Shown here one piece after another: positions 43,858-51,849 of a stretch of DNA of 64,000 bases (its first letter is position 1; the number at the start of each line of letters is the position of its first letter). The notes under the pieces were generated by a model. That model ran no database searches and was not told the DNA's origin. It was given only the letters and a program-made list of their open reading frames with translations. Where the stretch lies: contig JARRNY010000001.1 of the NCBI GenBank assembly GCA_037384445.1, positions 1-64,000 of the forward strand. The letters run 5' to 3'. The position numbers and the translations under genes were made by a program. The stretch comes from Thiodiazotropha sp037384445. Lineage in GTDB: Bacteria; Pseudomonadota; Gammaproteobacteria; Chromatiales; Chromatiaceae.

Positions 43858-44488
43858 AGTAATTTAATTCCTTTCAAGAAGTTCAAGAAATTCGTCCAAG
43901 GACGAGTGGTGTCCTGAACATGTTTACGGTCACCGTAGGCTACTCACTAAATGCAGACACAAGTGCTGAGACCCGGAACAGCGAGTGCATAGCAAGGGTT
44001 GCGGTTAGTAAGTATCTTCCCGAAAGGTCTCTATCGCTTTGATCATGATCAGGGTTTATGTCTGAATACATACCTTCACTCTATGAGTTGCCTTTAGGGG
44101 TTCAGCGCTTTAGTGCGCGTGTCACATGCCAGGACACATTCAGTCTAGCGAGTGTATGTGAAAGATCGAATGCCTATATCACAACTTCATACCATCAGTA
44201 CGACGCCATAAAGTCGAAGATAATAATATTTAAAAACAAAAATATATAAGGAATACTTTAACTTAATTCTAGGTCTTAGAAATACGGTTATCACTTAATG
44301 CTTTTACTTCCTCATGGGTGTTGCCATGTTTCGGCAAAAAATGTTCAAAAAAAGTTGATAGCTCATGCTCGTATTCGGATATGGAGTTACTAAACACACG
44401 ATGGCGTCCAGGCTGAGAACCCCGATGAGGGTAGTGGCTGTGTATCACATCACAAGCGACTAATGGTTTGAGACATTTCGGGGGGCGA
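43858..44488. other. Gene-free A/T-rich region before the heat-shock block
   Basis: About 630 bases lie between the divergent radical SAM and DnaJ-like genes. Two short frames (44058-44249 plus, 44269-44529 minus) have neither start context nor recognisable sequence. A very A/T-rich tract near 44210-44265 and the imperfect GTGTC / GACAC repeat near 44120 are the only features noted. Confidence 0.45.
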
Positions 44489-44517
44489 CTGGAAAATGGC
44501 GGCGCCAACCCCCATAT
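44489..44517 (+). promoter_or_regulatory. Sigma-32 type promoter of the DnaJ-like gene
   Basis: CTGGAAA (44489-44495) and CCCCATAT (44510-44517) are 14 bases apart, close to the heat-shock consensus CTTGAAA and CCCCATNT. The predicted start is about 30 bases before the ATG. Confidence 0.6.
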
Positions 44518-44555
44518 CTGCCTTATCAATTGAGCATCTTTGGCAGGTGTGAAAG

Positions 44556-45518
44556 ATGGAGTTCAAAGACTATTACAAAATTCTCGGACTAACCCGGGAC
44601 GCAGCTCAGGACGAAGTCAAAAGGGCCTACCGTAAACTTGCCCGCAAGTACCATCCGGATGTCAGTAAGGAGGCAGATGCGGAAAAGCACTTCAAGGAGG
44701 TCGGCGAGGCGTATGAAGTCCTGAAAGATCCGGAAAAACGTGCCGCTTATGATCAACTCGGGATGGATTGGAAGGCGGGGCAGGAGTTCCGTCCTCCACC
44801 AGACTGGGATACCAACTTCGAGTTCAGTGGTGGTTTTAATCAGGGTGATAGTGCTGCCTTCAGTGACTTTTTCGAGAGCTTGTTCGGGAGGGAGTTTGGC
44901 TCGGCCAGTGCATTTTCAAAAGGGCATCGGGCGAAAACCCACGGTTTCCATGCGCAGGGTGAGGATCACCACGCCAAGATACGAATCGATCTGGATGACA
45001 CCTTTCATGGCGCCACCCGATCATTGACCCTGCAGGTACCTGTCATCGATCAGCAGGGGCATGTGGCGACACGCGAGCGCAGACTGAATGTGCAGATTCC
45101 CAAAGGTATCCGGCAAGGTCAGCACATCCGGCTCAGCGGACAGGGTGCCCCGGGTATCGGCCAGGGTAAGGCGGGAGATCTCTATCTGGAAGTCGAATTC
45201 AAGCCGCACTCACTTTATAGGGTAGAGGGACGAGATCTTTATCTGGCGCTACCGGTTGCCCCCTGGGAGGCGGCATTGGGAGCCCAGGTCAAAGCCCCGA
45301 CGCCACAGGGTACGATCGATCTAAAGGTTCCTGCCGGTTCCAGCACGGGGCGAAAATTACGCCTCAAGGGACGTGGTATTCCCGACGCAACGCCGGGAGA
45401 CCTCTATGTTGAATTGCAGATAGTGCTTCCTCCAGGTGACAGTGACAAGGCTAAAGCCCTTTATCGGAAAATGGCCGAAGAGTTGCAGTTCAATCCTCGT
45501 TCAGCGCTGGGTGTCTGA
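44556..45518 (+). CDS. cbpA: DnaJ/CbpA-type co-chaperone
   Basis: The 320-residue protein has an N-terminal J domain with the HPD motif (KYHPDVS, about residues 33-38), a Gly/Phe-rich linker with SGGFNQGDSAAFSDFFESLFG, and two C-terminal substrate-binding beta domains, without the Cys-rich zinc region. That is the CbpA (type II DnaJ) layout. It stimulates DnaK and may bind curved DNA. A sigma-32 type promoter precedes it and Hsp20 genes follow. Confidence 0.9.
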   Translation: MEFKDYYKILGLTRDAAQDEVKRAYRKLARKYHPDVSKEADAEKHFKEVGEAYEVLKDPEKRAAYDQLGMDWKAGQEFRPPPDWDTNFEFSGGFNQGDSAAFSDFFESLFGREFGSASAFSKGHRAKTHGFHAQGEDHHAKIRIDLDDTFHGATRSLTLQVPVIDQQGHVATRERRLNVQIPKGIRQGQHIRLSGQGAPGIGQGKAGDLYLEVEFKPHSLYRVEGRDLYLALPVAPWEAALGAQVKAPTPQGTIDLKVPAGSSTGRKLRLKGRGIPDATPGDLYVELQIVLPPGDSDKAKALYRKMAEELQFNPRSALGV

Positions 45519-45522
45519 ACTT

Positions 45523-45653
45523 AATGGCACTTAGTTAGTGGTTTAATGGTGGGGCAGGGCCCCACCCTACACGCCGGACCACAGGTCGGGTGGGGCCCAG
45601 CCCCACCATAAGGTGTTGGATATCATCACAAACGCCCTTAACTAAGTAGCATT
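45523..45653. repeat. Nested palindromic element between cbpA and hsp20
   Basis: The outer ends AATGGCACTTAGTTAG (45523-45538) and TTAACTAAGTAGCATT (45638-45653) pair at 13 of 16 positions. An inner 25-base arm pair (45546-45570 and 45585-45609) with the core GGGCCCCACCC / GGGTGGGGCCC pairs with about two mismatches. No frame is encoded. It looks like a MITE and would form a very stable RNA hairpin after cbpA. Confidence 0.75.
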
Positions 45654-45811
45654 AGAGTCTGAATCCATTTGTTGCATGAGAGCATGAATAAGCAGATACC
45701 TTTTATGCTGGGATAATTCTGCGGGTTACTCGCTATTGAAATCCACTCGAGTCGTCACTACATCATCGCCACAGGATAGGTGAGCATGTTTGACTGACTG
45801 AGGCGCCAAGT

Positions 45812-45839
45812 CTTGAAATGCCTGCAAACGTCCCTATCT
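45812..45839 (+). promoter_or_regulatory. Sigma-32 type promoter of the Hsp20 genes
   Basis: CTTGAAA (45812-45818, perfect) and CCCTATCT (45832-45839, one mismatch to CCCCATNT) are separated by 13 bases. The predicted start is about 40 bases before the hsp20 ATG. Confidence 0.7.
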
Positions 45840-45888
45840 ACGAGACAACACCAGTTATTTATCCATGTTCCGGATAGGAGGTAATGAG

Positions 45889-46332
45889 ATGTTCGCGAGT
45901 CTGAGAAATTTCGAAGGTGGCTTGTTCGATGATTTCAAGCGCCTGGAAAGAGAGATGGACCAGCTGTTAGGTCATGGCCCCTGGAGCGGAGGAATTCGTG
46001 CAGCAGCGCATGGCAGCTATCCGCCCATCAACGTGGGAGTTACCCCGGAGCGTATCGATGTCTATCTGTTCATCGCCGGTGTCGATCCCAAACAGCTGGA
46101 GATCACCTTGCACCAAAACCTGTTGACAGTAAAAGGCGAGCGCCGTCTGCAGCCTGTAGAGGGAGCGGAATTCTATCGCCGTGAGCGATTCGATGGTGAG
46201 TTTCATCGTGCCGTCAATCTGCCGGAGGATGCCGATCCCGAAAAGGTCGAGGCAAATTACAAGGATGGTGTGTTGCATGTCGCCATCGAGCGGCGTGAAA
46301 CAGCTAAACCGCGCCAGATCGAAGTCAAATAA
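45889..46332 (+). CDS. Hsp20 small heat-shock protein (first copy)
   Basis: I chose ATG 45889, which has AGGAGGT six bases upstream, rather than ATG 45865, which has no such signal. The 147-residue protein has a Phe-rich N-terminal arm (FEGGLFDDFKRLEREMD) and the alpha-crystallin domain (about 45-140) with LTVKGERR and VNLPEDADPEKVEANYKDGVLHVAI. It holds unfolded proteins for refolding by DnaK. A sigma-32 promoter and a following hsp20 gene 18 bases downstream place it in a heat-shock operon. Confidence 0.93.
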   Translation: MFASLRNFEGGLFDDFKRLEREMDQLLGHGPWSGGIRAAAHGSYPPINVGVTPERIDVYLFIAGVDPKQLEITLHQNLLTVKGERRLQPVEGAEFYRRERFDGEFHRAVNLPEDADPEKVEANYKDGVLHVAIERRETAKPRQIEVK

Positions 46333-46350
46333 CGGCAGGAGGAGAGTGAC

Positions 46351-46743
46351 ATGAGCAAAACCAGCGATATCAGCAAACAGGCTGCCAGCAACACGCAAAC
46401 CAAAGCGGTGGAGCCGCCAATCCGGCCGGCAGTCGACATCTTCGAGGACGAAACCGGTATCACTGTTCGAGCAGACATGCCTGGGGTATCCCATGAACGT
46501 CTCGATATTCAGATCGACAAGGATACTCTGGCTATCGAAGGCAAGGCAGAAATCCCCATGCCGGAAGGTTTGGAAGCGATCCATGCCGATATACGTTCAA
46601 CCAGCTATCAGCGCAGCTTCACCATCAGTCATGAACTGGATGGAGAGAAGGCCGATGCCATGCTCAAGGACGGCATACTGACACTGCACATTCCCAAGCG
46701 GGAGCAGTATCAGCCACGAAAGATCGAAGTGCGCGTGTCCTGA
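46351..46743 (+). CDS. Hsp20 small heat-shock protein (second copy)
   Basis: The 130-residue protein has AGGAGGAG upstream and an alpha-crystallin domain (about 22-128; DETGITVRADMPGVSHERLDI, KADAMLKDGILTLHIPK). The N-terminal arm is short and Gln/Lys-rich, unlike the first copy, so the two may form mixed oligomers. A strong terminator closes the operon. Confidence 0.92.
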   Translation: MSKTSDISKQAASNTQTKAVEPPIRPAVDIFEDETGITVRADMPGVSHERLDIQIDKDTLAIEGKAEIPMPEGLEAIHADIRSTSYQRSFTISHELDGEKADAMLKDGILTLHIPKREQYQPRKIEVRVS

Positions 46744-46766
46744 TAACACAGCTGCTGCACTTTATA

Positions 46767-46805
46767 AGAAACACCGGCAGGGCTTGCTCGCCGGTGTTTC
46801 TTTTT
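46767..46805 (+). terminator. Intrinsic terminator of the hsp20 operon
   Basis: AGAAACACCGGC / GCCGGTGTTTCT, a perfect 12-bp stem with an 11-base loop, is followed by TTTTT. It separates the hsp20 genes from the convergent P-type ATPase. Confidence 0.9.
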
Positions 46806-46819
46806 GACGCTCGATAAGC

Positions 46820-49543
46820 TCAGGCACGTCTCCCTTGTCTTTGATGTGATCGACGAAAAAAGCGAATCAGCAGCTTCTCCAGCTCGACCAGGAAGAGTAC
46901 GCTCGAACCCACGCCAAGAATCAGCAACCAGGCCGTAGGGCCGATCGCTGCGGTACCGAACAGCCGCTGCATGGGGGGCAGGTAGGTAAAACCCATCTGA
47001 AACAAAAGCAGCAGACCCACCGCTGGCAGGGCAAAGCGGTTGCTGGTCAGGCTTGAGCGTTTGAACACGCTGCCTTCAATGAAGCGGGTGTTGAAGAGAT
47101 AGAAGATCTCGAACATCACCAATGTGTTGACCGCCACGGTTCGGGCATGAGCGATGGAATCGTTGATTGACAGCGCCCAGAGGAACAGGGCAAAGGTACC
47201 GCTCATCAAGATTAGCGAAACAAATCCGATACGCCAGAGAAACCAGCCGCTCAGCAGCCTTTCGTCACTCACTCGCGGTGAGCGTTTCATGACACCGGCA
47301 TCCGGTGGATCGAAGGCCAATACCAGTGCCAGGGTAACAGCAGTGATCATGTTGACCCAGAGAATCTGAACCGGTGTCAATGGGAAGTTGTGGAAGCCGA
47401 GCAGAATTGCTCCCAGAATCACCAACGCTTCGCCACCATTGGTTGGCAGGATGAACAGAATCGCTTTGCGAATGTTGTCATAGACGGTACGGCCTTCCTC
47501 GACCGCATGCACGATGGATGCAAAGTTGTCATCGGCGAGTACCATTTCGGCCGCCTCCTTGGCCACCTCTGTACCGTTCCTGCCCATGGCCACCCCCACA
47601 TCTGCCCGCTTTAGGGCTGGGGCGTCGTTCACTCCGTCACCCGTCATGGCGATCACCGCCCCTTGTTGTTGCATGGCGGTGACCAGACGCAACTTGTGTT
47701 CCGGCGTCACTCGGGCATAGACATCCACATCCGACACTCTCTGTAGCAGTGCCGCGTCGTCCATGGCATCGAGATCCTTGCCGGTTATGACCTCGGTGGG
47801 GTTTTCAAGACCGATCTGCCTGGCGATGGCGGAGGCGGTCAGTGCATGGTCGCCGGTTATCATTTTGACCCGGATGCCGGCCTGTTGGCAGAGCTCGATG
47901 GCACTGATCGACTCGTCACGCGGGGGGTCTATCAAGCCCAGCAAACCAAGTAGCACCAGACCGGATTCCACATCTTGAAAACGGAGTTCGCGGCCGGTGT
48001 TGACATCGCACTGCTGCGCAACCGCCAACACCCGGTAGCCTTTGCTTGCCAGCTGCTCTACATGGCTATGCCAAATCGCTTTGTTCAGTGGAGCCCTCTC
48101 CTGACAGGTGCCCTGCCATTCGCACATGGCCAATACTCGCTCTGGTGCGCCCTTGAGTAAGGTATAGGCCTGGCCTTGGTGGTCGTGGTGCAGCGTGGCC
48201 ATGAACTGATGGGCCGCGTCGAAGGGGATGAGATCGCTGCGGGGTGTGCGTTCATTCTCGTTGTCGGGGTCCAGACCCGCTTTGACAGCGAGCGTCAATA
48301 GGGCAGCCTCCATGGGATCTCCCTGGATGCACCATGACCCGTCCTGGCAGCTCAATGTGGCGTCGTTGCAGAGCAGACCGGCCCATAACAGTTGCCAGAC
48401 CGGATCGCCAGCAACCACCTGGAAGTCTCCCTCATGCTGCTGGAATGCGCCGTGAGGATCGTAGCCGACACCGCTGACCTTCAGACTCAGATCGGGCGTC
48501 ACGATCTCTCTCACCGTCATTTCGTTGCGAGTCAGGGTGCCGGTCTTGTCGGAACAGATCACCGCCACCGTTCCCAGGGTCTCCACTGCCGGCAGGCGCC
48601 GGATGATGGCGTTGCGGGCGGCCATGCGTTGCACCCCGATGGCCAGCGTGATGGTCATAATAGCGGGCAGGCCCTCGGGGATGGCCGCCACAGCCAGCCC
48701 GACAGAGGCCATGAACATTTCACTCACGGTATAGTCCCGCAGGAGCACACCAAACAGGAAACTGATCAGGGCCAGGCCCAGTATGGCCAGGGTCAGCTTA
48801 CGACCGAAGATATCCAGCTGGCGCAAGAGGGGAGTCGTGAGCTGCTCTACACCGGCCATTAATGTGCTGATGCGGCCGATCTCGGTCTCTGCGCCAGTGG
48901 CGACCACCAGCCCTTTCCCCTGACCTCGTGTAACCAGAGTACCTGAGTAGGCCATGCAGAAACGGTCACCGAGAGCCGTATCCAGCGGGAGTGGGGCAAC
49001 GCTCTTTTCCACCGGTAGCGATTCGCCGGTCAGCGCGGCTTCCTCGATCTGCAGACCCTTGGCCAGTATCAGCCGCATGTCGGCCGGCACCCGGTCGCCG
49101 GCCTGCAGGGGTACCAGGTCACCAGCTACCAGCTGTTGCGCATCGAGTGTGATCAGCCGCCCATCGCGCACGACCTGGGCTCGTGGCGCGAGCATGCTAC
49201 GGATCGCGCGCAGCGCGTCTTCGGCCTTGCCCTCCTGAAGAAACCCGATCAGGGCATTGATGATCACCACACCGAAGATGACAGCCGCATCCAGCCAGTG
49301 TTGTAGCAGGAGGGTCACCATGCCCGCTGAGATCAATACGTAAATCAGAAGGTTGTGAAACTGGGCGAGAAAACTTCTCCAGGCACTGCGGGGCTTGGTT
49401 TCGGGCAGTCGATTGGGGCCGAACCGTTGCAGTCGGAGGTTCGCTTCCTGTTGCGTCAGTCCGTCCACATCCGATGCCAGCCGCCGCTGGAGTTGCTCGA
49501 TGTCCAGGGTGTGCCAGTCAGGAGAAGTGTGTTTTGAGGACAT
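46820..49543 (-). CDS. P-type cation-transporting ATPase (P2, PacL-like)
   Basis: The 907-residue pump has the actuator ALTGESLPVEKS, membrane helix 4 with AAIPEGLPAIMT, the phosphorylation loop CSDKTGTLTRNEM, the hinge TGDGVNDAPALKRADVGVAMG and a C-terminal six-helix region with NMITAVTLALVLAFDPPD. The PEGLP site and overall length fit calcium/sodium-type P2 ATPases (PacL/PMA1 group). The exported ion is probably Ca2+ or Na+ but is not fixed by sequence. It is monocistronic and convergent with hsp20. Confidence 0.9.
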   Translation of the reverse strand: MSSKHTSPDWHTLDIEQLQRRLASDVDGLTQQEANLRLQRFGPNRLPETKPRSAWRSFLAQFHNLLIYVLISAGMVTLLLQHWLDAAVIFGVVIINALIGFLQEGKAEDALRAIRSMLAPRAQVVRDGRLITLDAQQLVAGDLVPLQAGDRVPADMRLILAKGLQIEEAALTGESLPVEKSVAPLPLDTALGDRFCMAYSGTLVTRGQGKGLVVATGAETEIGRISTLMAGVEQLTTPLLRQLDIFGRKLTLAILGLALISFLFGVLLRDYTVSEMFMASVGLAVAAIPEGLPAIMTITLAIGVQRMAARNAIIRRLPAVETLGTVAVICSDKTGTLTRNEMTVREIVTPDLSLKVSGVGYDPHGAFQQHEGDFQVVAGDPVWQLLWAGLLCNDATLSCQDGSWCIQGDPMEAALLTLAVKAGLDPDNENERTPRSDLIPFDAAHQFMATLHHDHQGQAYTLLKGAPERVLAMCEWQGTCQERAPLNKAIWHSHVEQLASKGYRVLAVAQQCDVNTGRELRFQDVESGLVLLGLLGLIDPPRDESISAIELCQQAGIRVKMITGDHALTASAIARQIGLENPTEVITGKDLDAMDDAALLQRVSDVDVYARVTPEHKLRLVTAMQQQGAVIAMTGDGVNDAPALKRADVGVAMGRNGTEVAKEAAEMVLADDNFASIVHAVEEGRTVYDNIRKAILFILPTNGGEALVILGAILLGFHNFPLTPVQILWVNMITAVTLALVLAFDPPDAGVMKRSPRVSDERLLSGWFLWRIGFVSLILMSGTFALFLWALSINDSIAHARTVAVNTLVMFEIFYLFNTRFIEGSVFKRSSLTSNRFALPAVGLLLLFQMGFTYLPPMQRLFGTAAIGPTAWLLILGVGSSVLFLVELEKLLIRFFRRSHQRQGRRA

Positions 49544-49729
49544 AGGGTGTTGCTTTTGAAGGTTGTCGGAATCTGCTGGGAGACCTCTATTGGGAGTATA
49601 TGCAACCTGTCTGGAGGTGTCGGGACGGTAGAGCTGGCGACGCTACTGGCAGCTTGAAAGTGTACTAAAATGGTGGGGGACTATGGGTCTCATCCGGGAC
49701 CTGGGGCTGCCTCGATAGGTTAGACACTC

Positions 49730-50203
49730 ATGAGTGCAAAATTGCTAATGGATTCCAATCCAATACGCATCCATCCTTTGGATACCGTCAGTGTCGCTGC
49801 AAGGAAGATCATGCGACGGCGCTACCGAAGTCTGCCCGTGGTGGATGACGAGCGACGTTTTCTCGGCGTGGTCCATGTGAACGACCTGCTGCGCCTGATT
49901 TTGCCTCCCAATGCCACGAATGAGAGTATGAGTTCCGCTCTGGAACATTACGAGGACCTCTCCGTGGAGGACCTGCGAGAGAACCTGGATCGCCTGCTGG
50001 ATGGCTCCATCGCCCCCTATATCTCAAAGGATGTGGTTACCGTAACGCCGGAAACCTCCTTGCTCGAAACCCTGCTGACCATGTACCACCAGGAGCAGAA
50101 TCTGCCGGTCGTCGACCGTGAAAGCGGACGCCTCGAAGGCATGATCTCCTACTACGATATCGGCGATATGTTGCTGCAGGGAGGCTATGGCAGGAATATC
50201 TGA
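49730..50203 (+). CDS. Two-CBS-domain protein
   Basis: The 157-residue protein consists of two CBS motifs (about 1-60 and 95-155; RSLPVVDDERRFLGVVHVNDLL and NLPVVDRESGRLEGMISYYDI). CBS pairs bind adenosine nucleotides and regulate partner proteins. No partner is fused or overlapping; the divergent ATPase (186 bases away) is a possible but unproven one. Confidence 0.82.
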   Translation: MSAKLLMDSNPIRIHPLDTVSVAARKIMRRRYRSLPVVDDERRFLGVVHVNDLLRLILPPNATNESMSSALEHYEDLSVEDLRENLDRLLDGSIAPYISKDVVTVTPETSLLETLLTMYHQEQNLPVVDRESGRLEGMISYYDIGDMLLQGGYGRNI

Positions 50204-50345
50204 TTTCACGGCCACAGCACAGAGCAGCGCCTCTCTGTCGCTTGTCGCACCTGTTTCCACTCCCACTCCTGCTATGTCACAAACACGACACGCCTGACGT
50301 ATCTAACTTGTTGTAAACATGTGAAATCCTTTTGCCAGTGCAGCT

Positions 50346-50385
50346 GGTACCGCTCTTGCATCCTGTTCGTATATCAAGCGGTACC
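50346..50385 (+). promoter_or_regulatory. Inverted repeat before the CCG-domain gene
   Basis: GGTACCGC (50346-50353) and GCGGTACC (50378-50385) are a perfect 8-base inverted repeat 24 bases apart ending 12 bases before the start codon. It may be an operator or a leader stem that affects translation. Confidence 0.4.
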
Positions 50386-50397
50386 GAGACACTCTGT

Positions 50398-51744
50398 ATG
50401 AAAACCTATCTTGACTGGTCCGAGTATACGGATGCCGGCATGGGCGATGCCTATGCCGATATTCCGAAGACTGGCGGCGACTTCGCCAAGGCGGTGGCGG
50501 TCTGTATCAACAGTCGTCAGTGCGAAACCGAGGCAAAAGGGGTGATGTGCCCCAGCTTTCGCATAAGCCAGGACCCTAGCCTTTCAACCGGTGCACGTGT
50601 GCGTCTGCTGAAGGAGGCGCTTAACGGCAATTTAGGTCGTGCCGGTATCTCTGAGCCCAACCTGATCCAGGCGATGGATCTCTGCGTCAGCTGCAAAGGC
50701 TGTAAACGGGAGTGTGAAAACAACGTCGATATGGCGCGGATCAAGATCGAGTATCTGGCGCAGCTCAATGCGCAGACTGGACTCTCCCTTCGGGCCCGGC
50801 TCTTCGCCGGTCTGCCTGGATTCGCTGCCACCAGTGCCTGGTTCAGACGATTGACCGCCTGGCGGAATCGCCATCGACTGCTGGCGCAACTCGCCGAGCG
50901 ACTGCTCGGTATCAGTGCGCAGGTAAAGCTACCCGAAGTGGTCAGCGAGCCTATTGCAGTCAGTGATTGGGTGGCAGAAGACAGGCAGGTGATCCTGTTT
51001 GTCGATACGTTCAGCCGACACTACTCCCCGCAAATCGCTCATGCCGCTATCGAAGTGCTGGAGGTGGCCGGTTATCAGGTTCGCCTGGCTGTGCCTGAAG
51101 ATGAAGCTGCCAATGAGCGCCCCCTCTGTTGCGGTCGTACCTATCTGGCGCAGGGGATGGTGGATCAGGCCCGCGAAGAGGCGCGCCGCGTGATCGATGC
51201 CTTGCTCCCCTATGCCGAAGCCGGTCTTCCCATCGTCGGGCTCGAGCCCTCATGCCTGCTGACCCTGCGTGACGAATATGCCGCTCTGGGCTTGGGCGAG
51301 GCGGCCAATCTGGTGGCCAAGCAGGCACTGCTGTTTGAAGAGTTTCTCGCCCGGGAGATGACAGCGGGACGATTCGATCTCCCCATGCAACCCGCAACGG
51401 ATTCAGTAACACGGGTCCTGGTCCATGGTCACTGTCACCAAAAAGCGGTAGGCGCCATGAAGTCGATGCGTAAAGTGCTGAAGCGGATCCCGGGGCTGAG
51501 TTTCGAGATGATCGATGCCTCCTGCTGCGGCATGGCCGGTAGTTTTGGCATTGAAGCCGAACATGTGGATTATGCACGCGAGATGGCGAATCAGGCTTTG
51601 GTACCTGCCTTGCAGGCGGAGCCGGCTGCCGGGGTCGTCGCCAATGGCTTCTCCTGTCGTCAGCAGATCAGTCACACAGCAGAGAGGGATTCGATGCACT
51701 TGGCTCAGCTGCTTCAATCGCGCCTGGCGGTTAGGGCCTGTTAA
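50398..51744 (+). CDS. CCG-domain iron-sulfur protein (YdiJ/GlpC C-terminal half alone)
   Basis: I chose ATG 50398 (MKTYLDWSEY); the longer frame from 50332 would read across the upstream inverted repeat. The 448-residue protein has two Cys-rich cluster sites (CETEAKGVMCPS region and LCVSCKGCKREC) and two CCG domains (RPLCCGRTYLAQG and ASCCGMAGSFG). This is the iron-sulfur half of YdiJ/D-2-hydroxyglutarate dehydrogenase-like enzymes. The FAD-binding half is absent upstream and downstream, so it must work with a partner encoded elsewhere, or the gene has been split. The end lies in a palindrome (51731-51754). Confidence 0.8.
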   Translation: MKTYLDWSEYTDAGMGDAYADIPKTGGDFAKAVAVCINSRQCETEAKGVMCPSFRISQDPSLSTGARVRLLKEALNGNLGRAGISEPNLIQAMDLCVSCKGCKRECENNVDMARIKIEYLAQLNAQTGLSLRARLFAGLPGFAATSAWFRRLTAWRNRHRLLAQLAERLLGISAQVKLPEVVSEPIAVSDWVAEDRQVILFVDTFSRHYSPQIAHAAIEVLEVAGYQVRLAVPEDEAANERPLCCGRTYLAQGMVDQAREEARRVIDALLPYAEAGLPIVGLEPSCLLTLRDEYAALGLGEAANLVAKQALLFEEFLAREMTAGRFDLPMQPATDSVTRVLVHGHCHQKAVGAMKSMRKVLKRIPGLSFEMIDASCCGMAGSFGIEAEHVDYAREMANQALVPALQAEPAAGVVANGFSCRQQISHTAERDSMHLAQLLQSRLAVRAC

Positions 51745-51840
51745 CAGACCCTAAACAAACTGATGAGAAAAATAGCCGTGATTAGCTTTGCTGAGTGTTT
51801 GACTCAGCAACTCTATGCAGGGTGCTGCACAAGCTAATCG
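51731..51840. terminator. Palindromes between convergent CCG-protein and acyl-CoA synthetase genes
   Basis: TTAGGGCCTGTTAACAGACC and the next four bases make a 24-base palindrome with one mismatched pair that contains the TAA stop of the CCG gene. Then TTGCTGAGT / ACTCAGCAA (51788-51796, 51802-51810) lies inside GATTAGCTT / AAGCTAATC (51779-51787, 51832-51840). These are probably bidirectional transcript ends. Confidence 0.55.
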
Positions 51841-51849
51841 ATGGCTTGT

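Noticed and set aside
44269..44529. Minus-strand frame of 86 codons before cbpA
   Set aside because: It overlaps the sigma-32 promoter of cbpA, has no ribosome-binding site and resembles no family.
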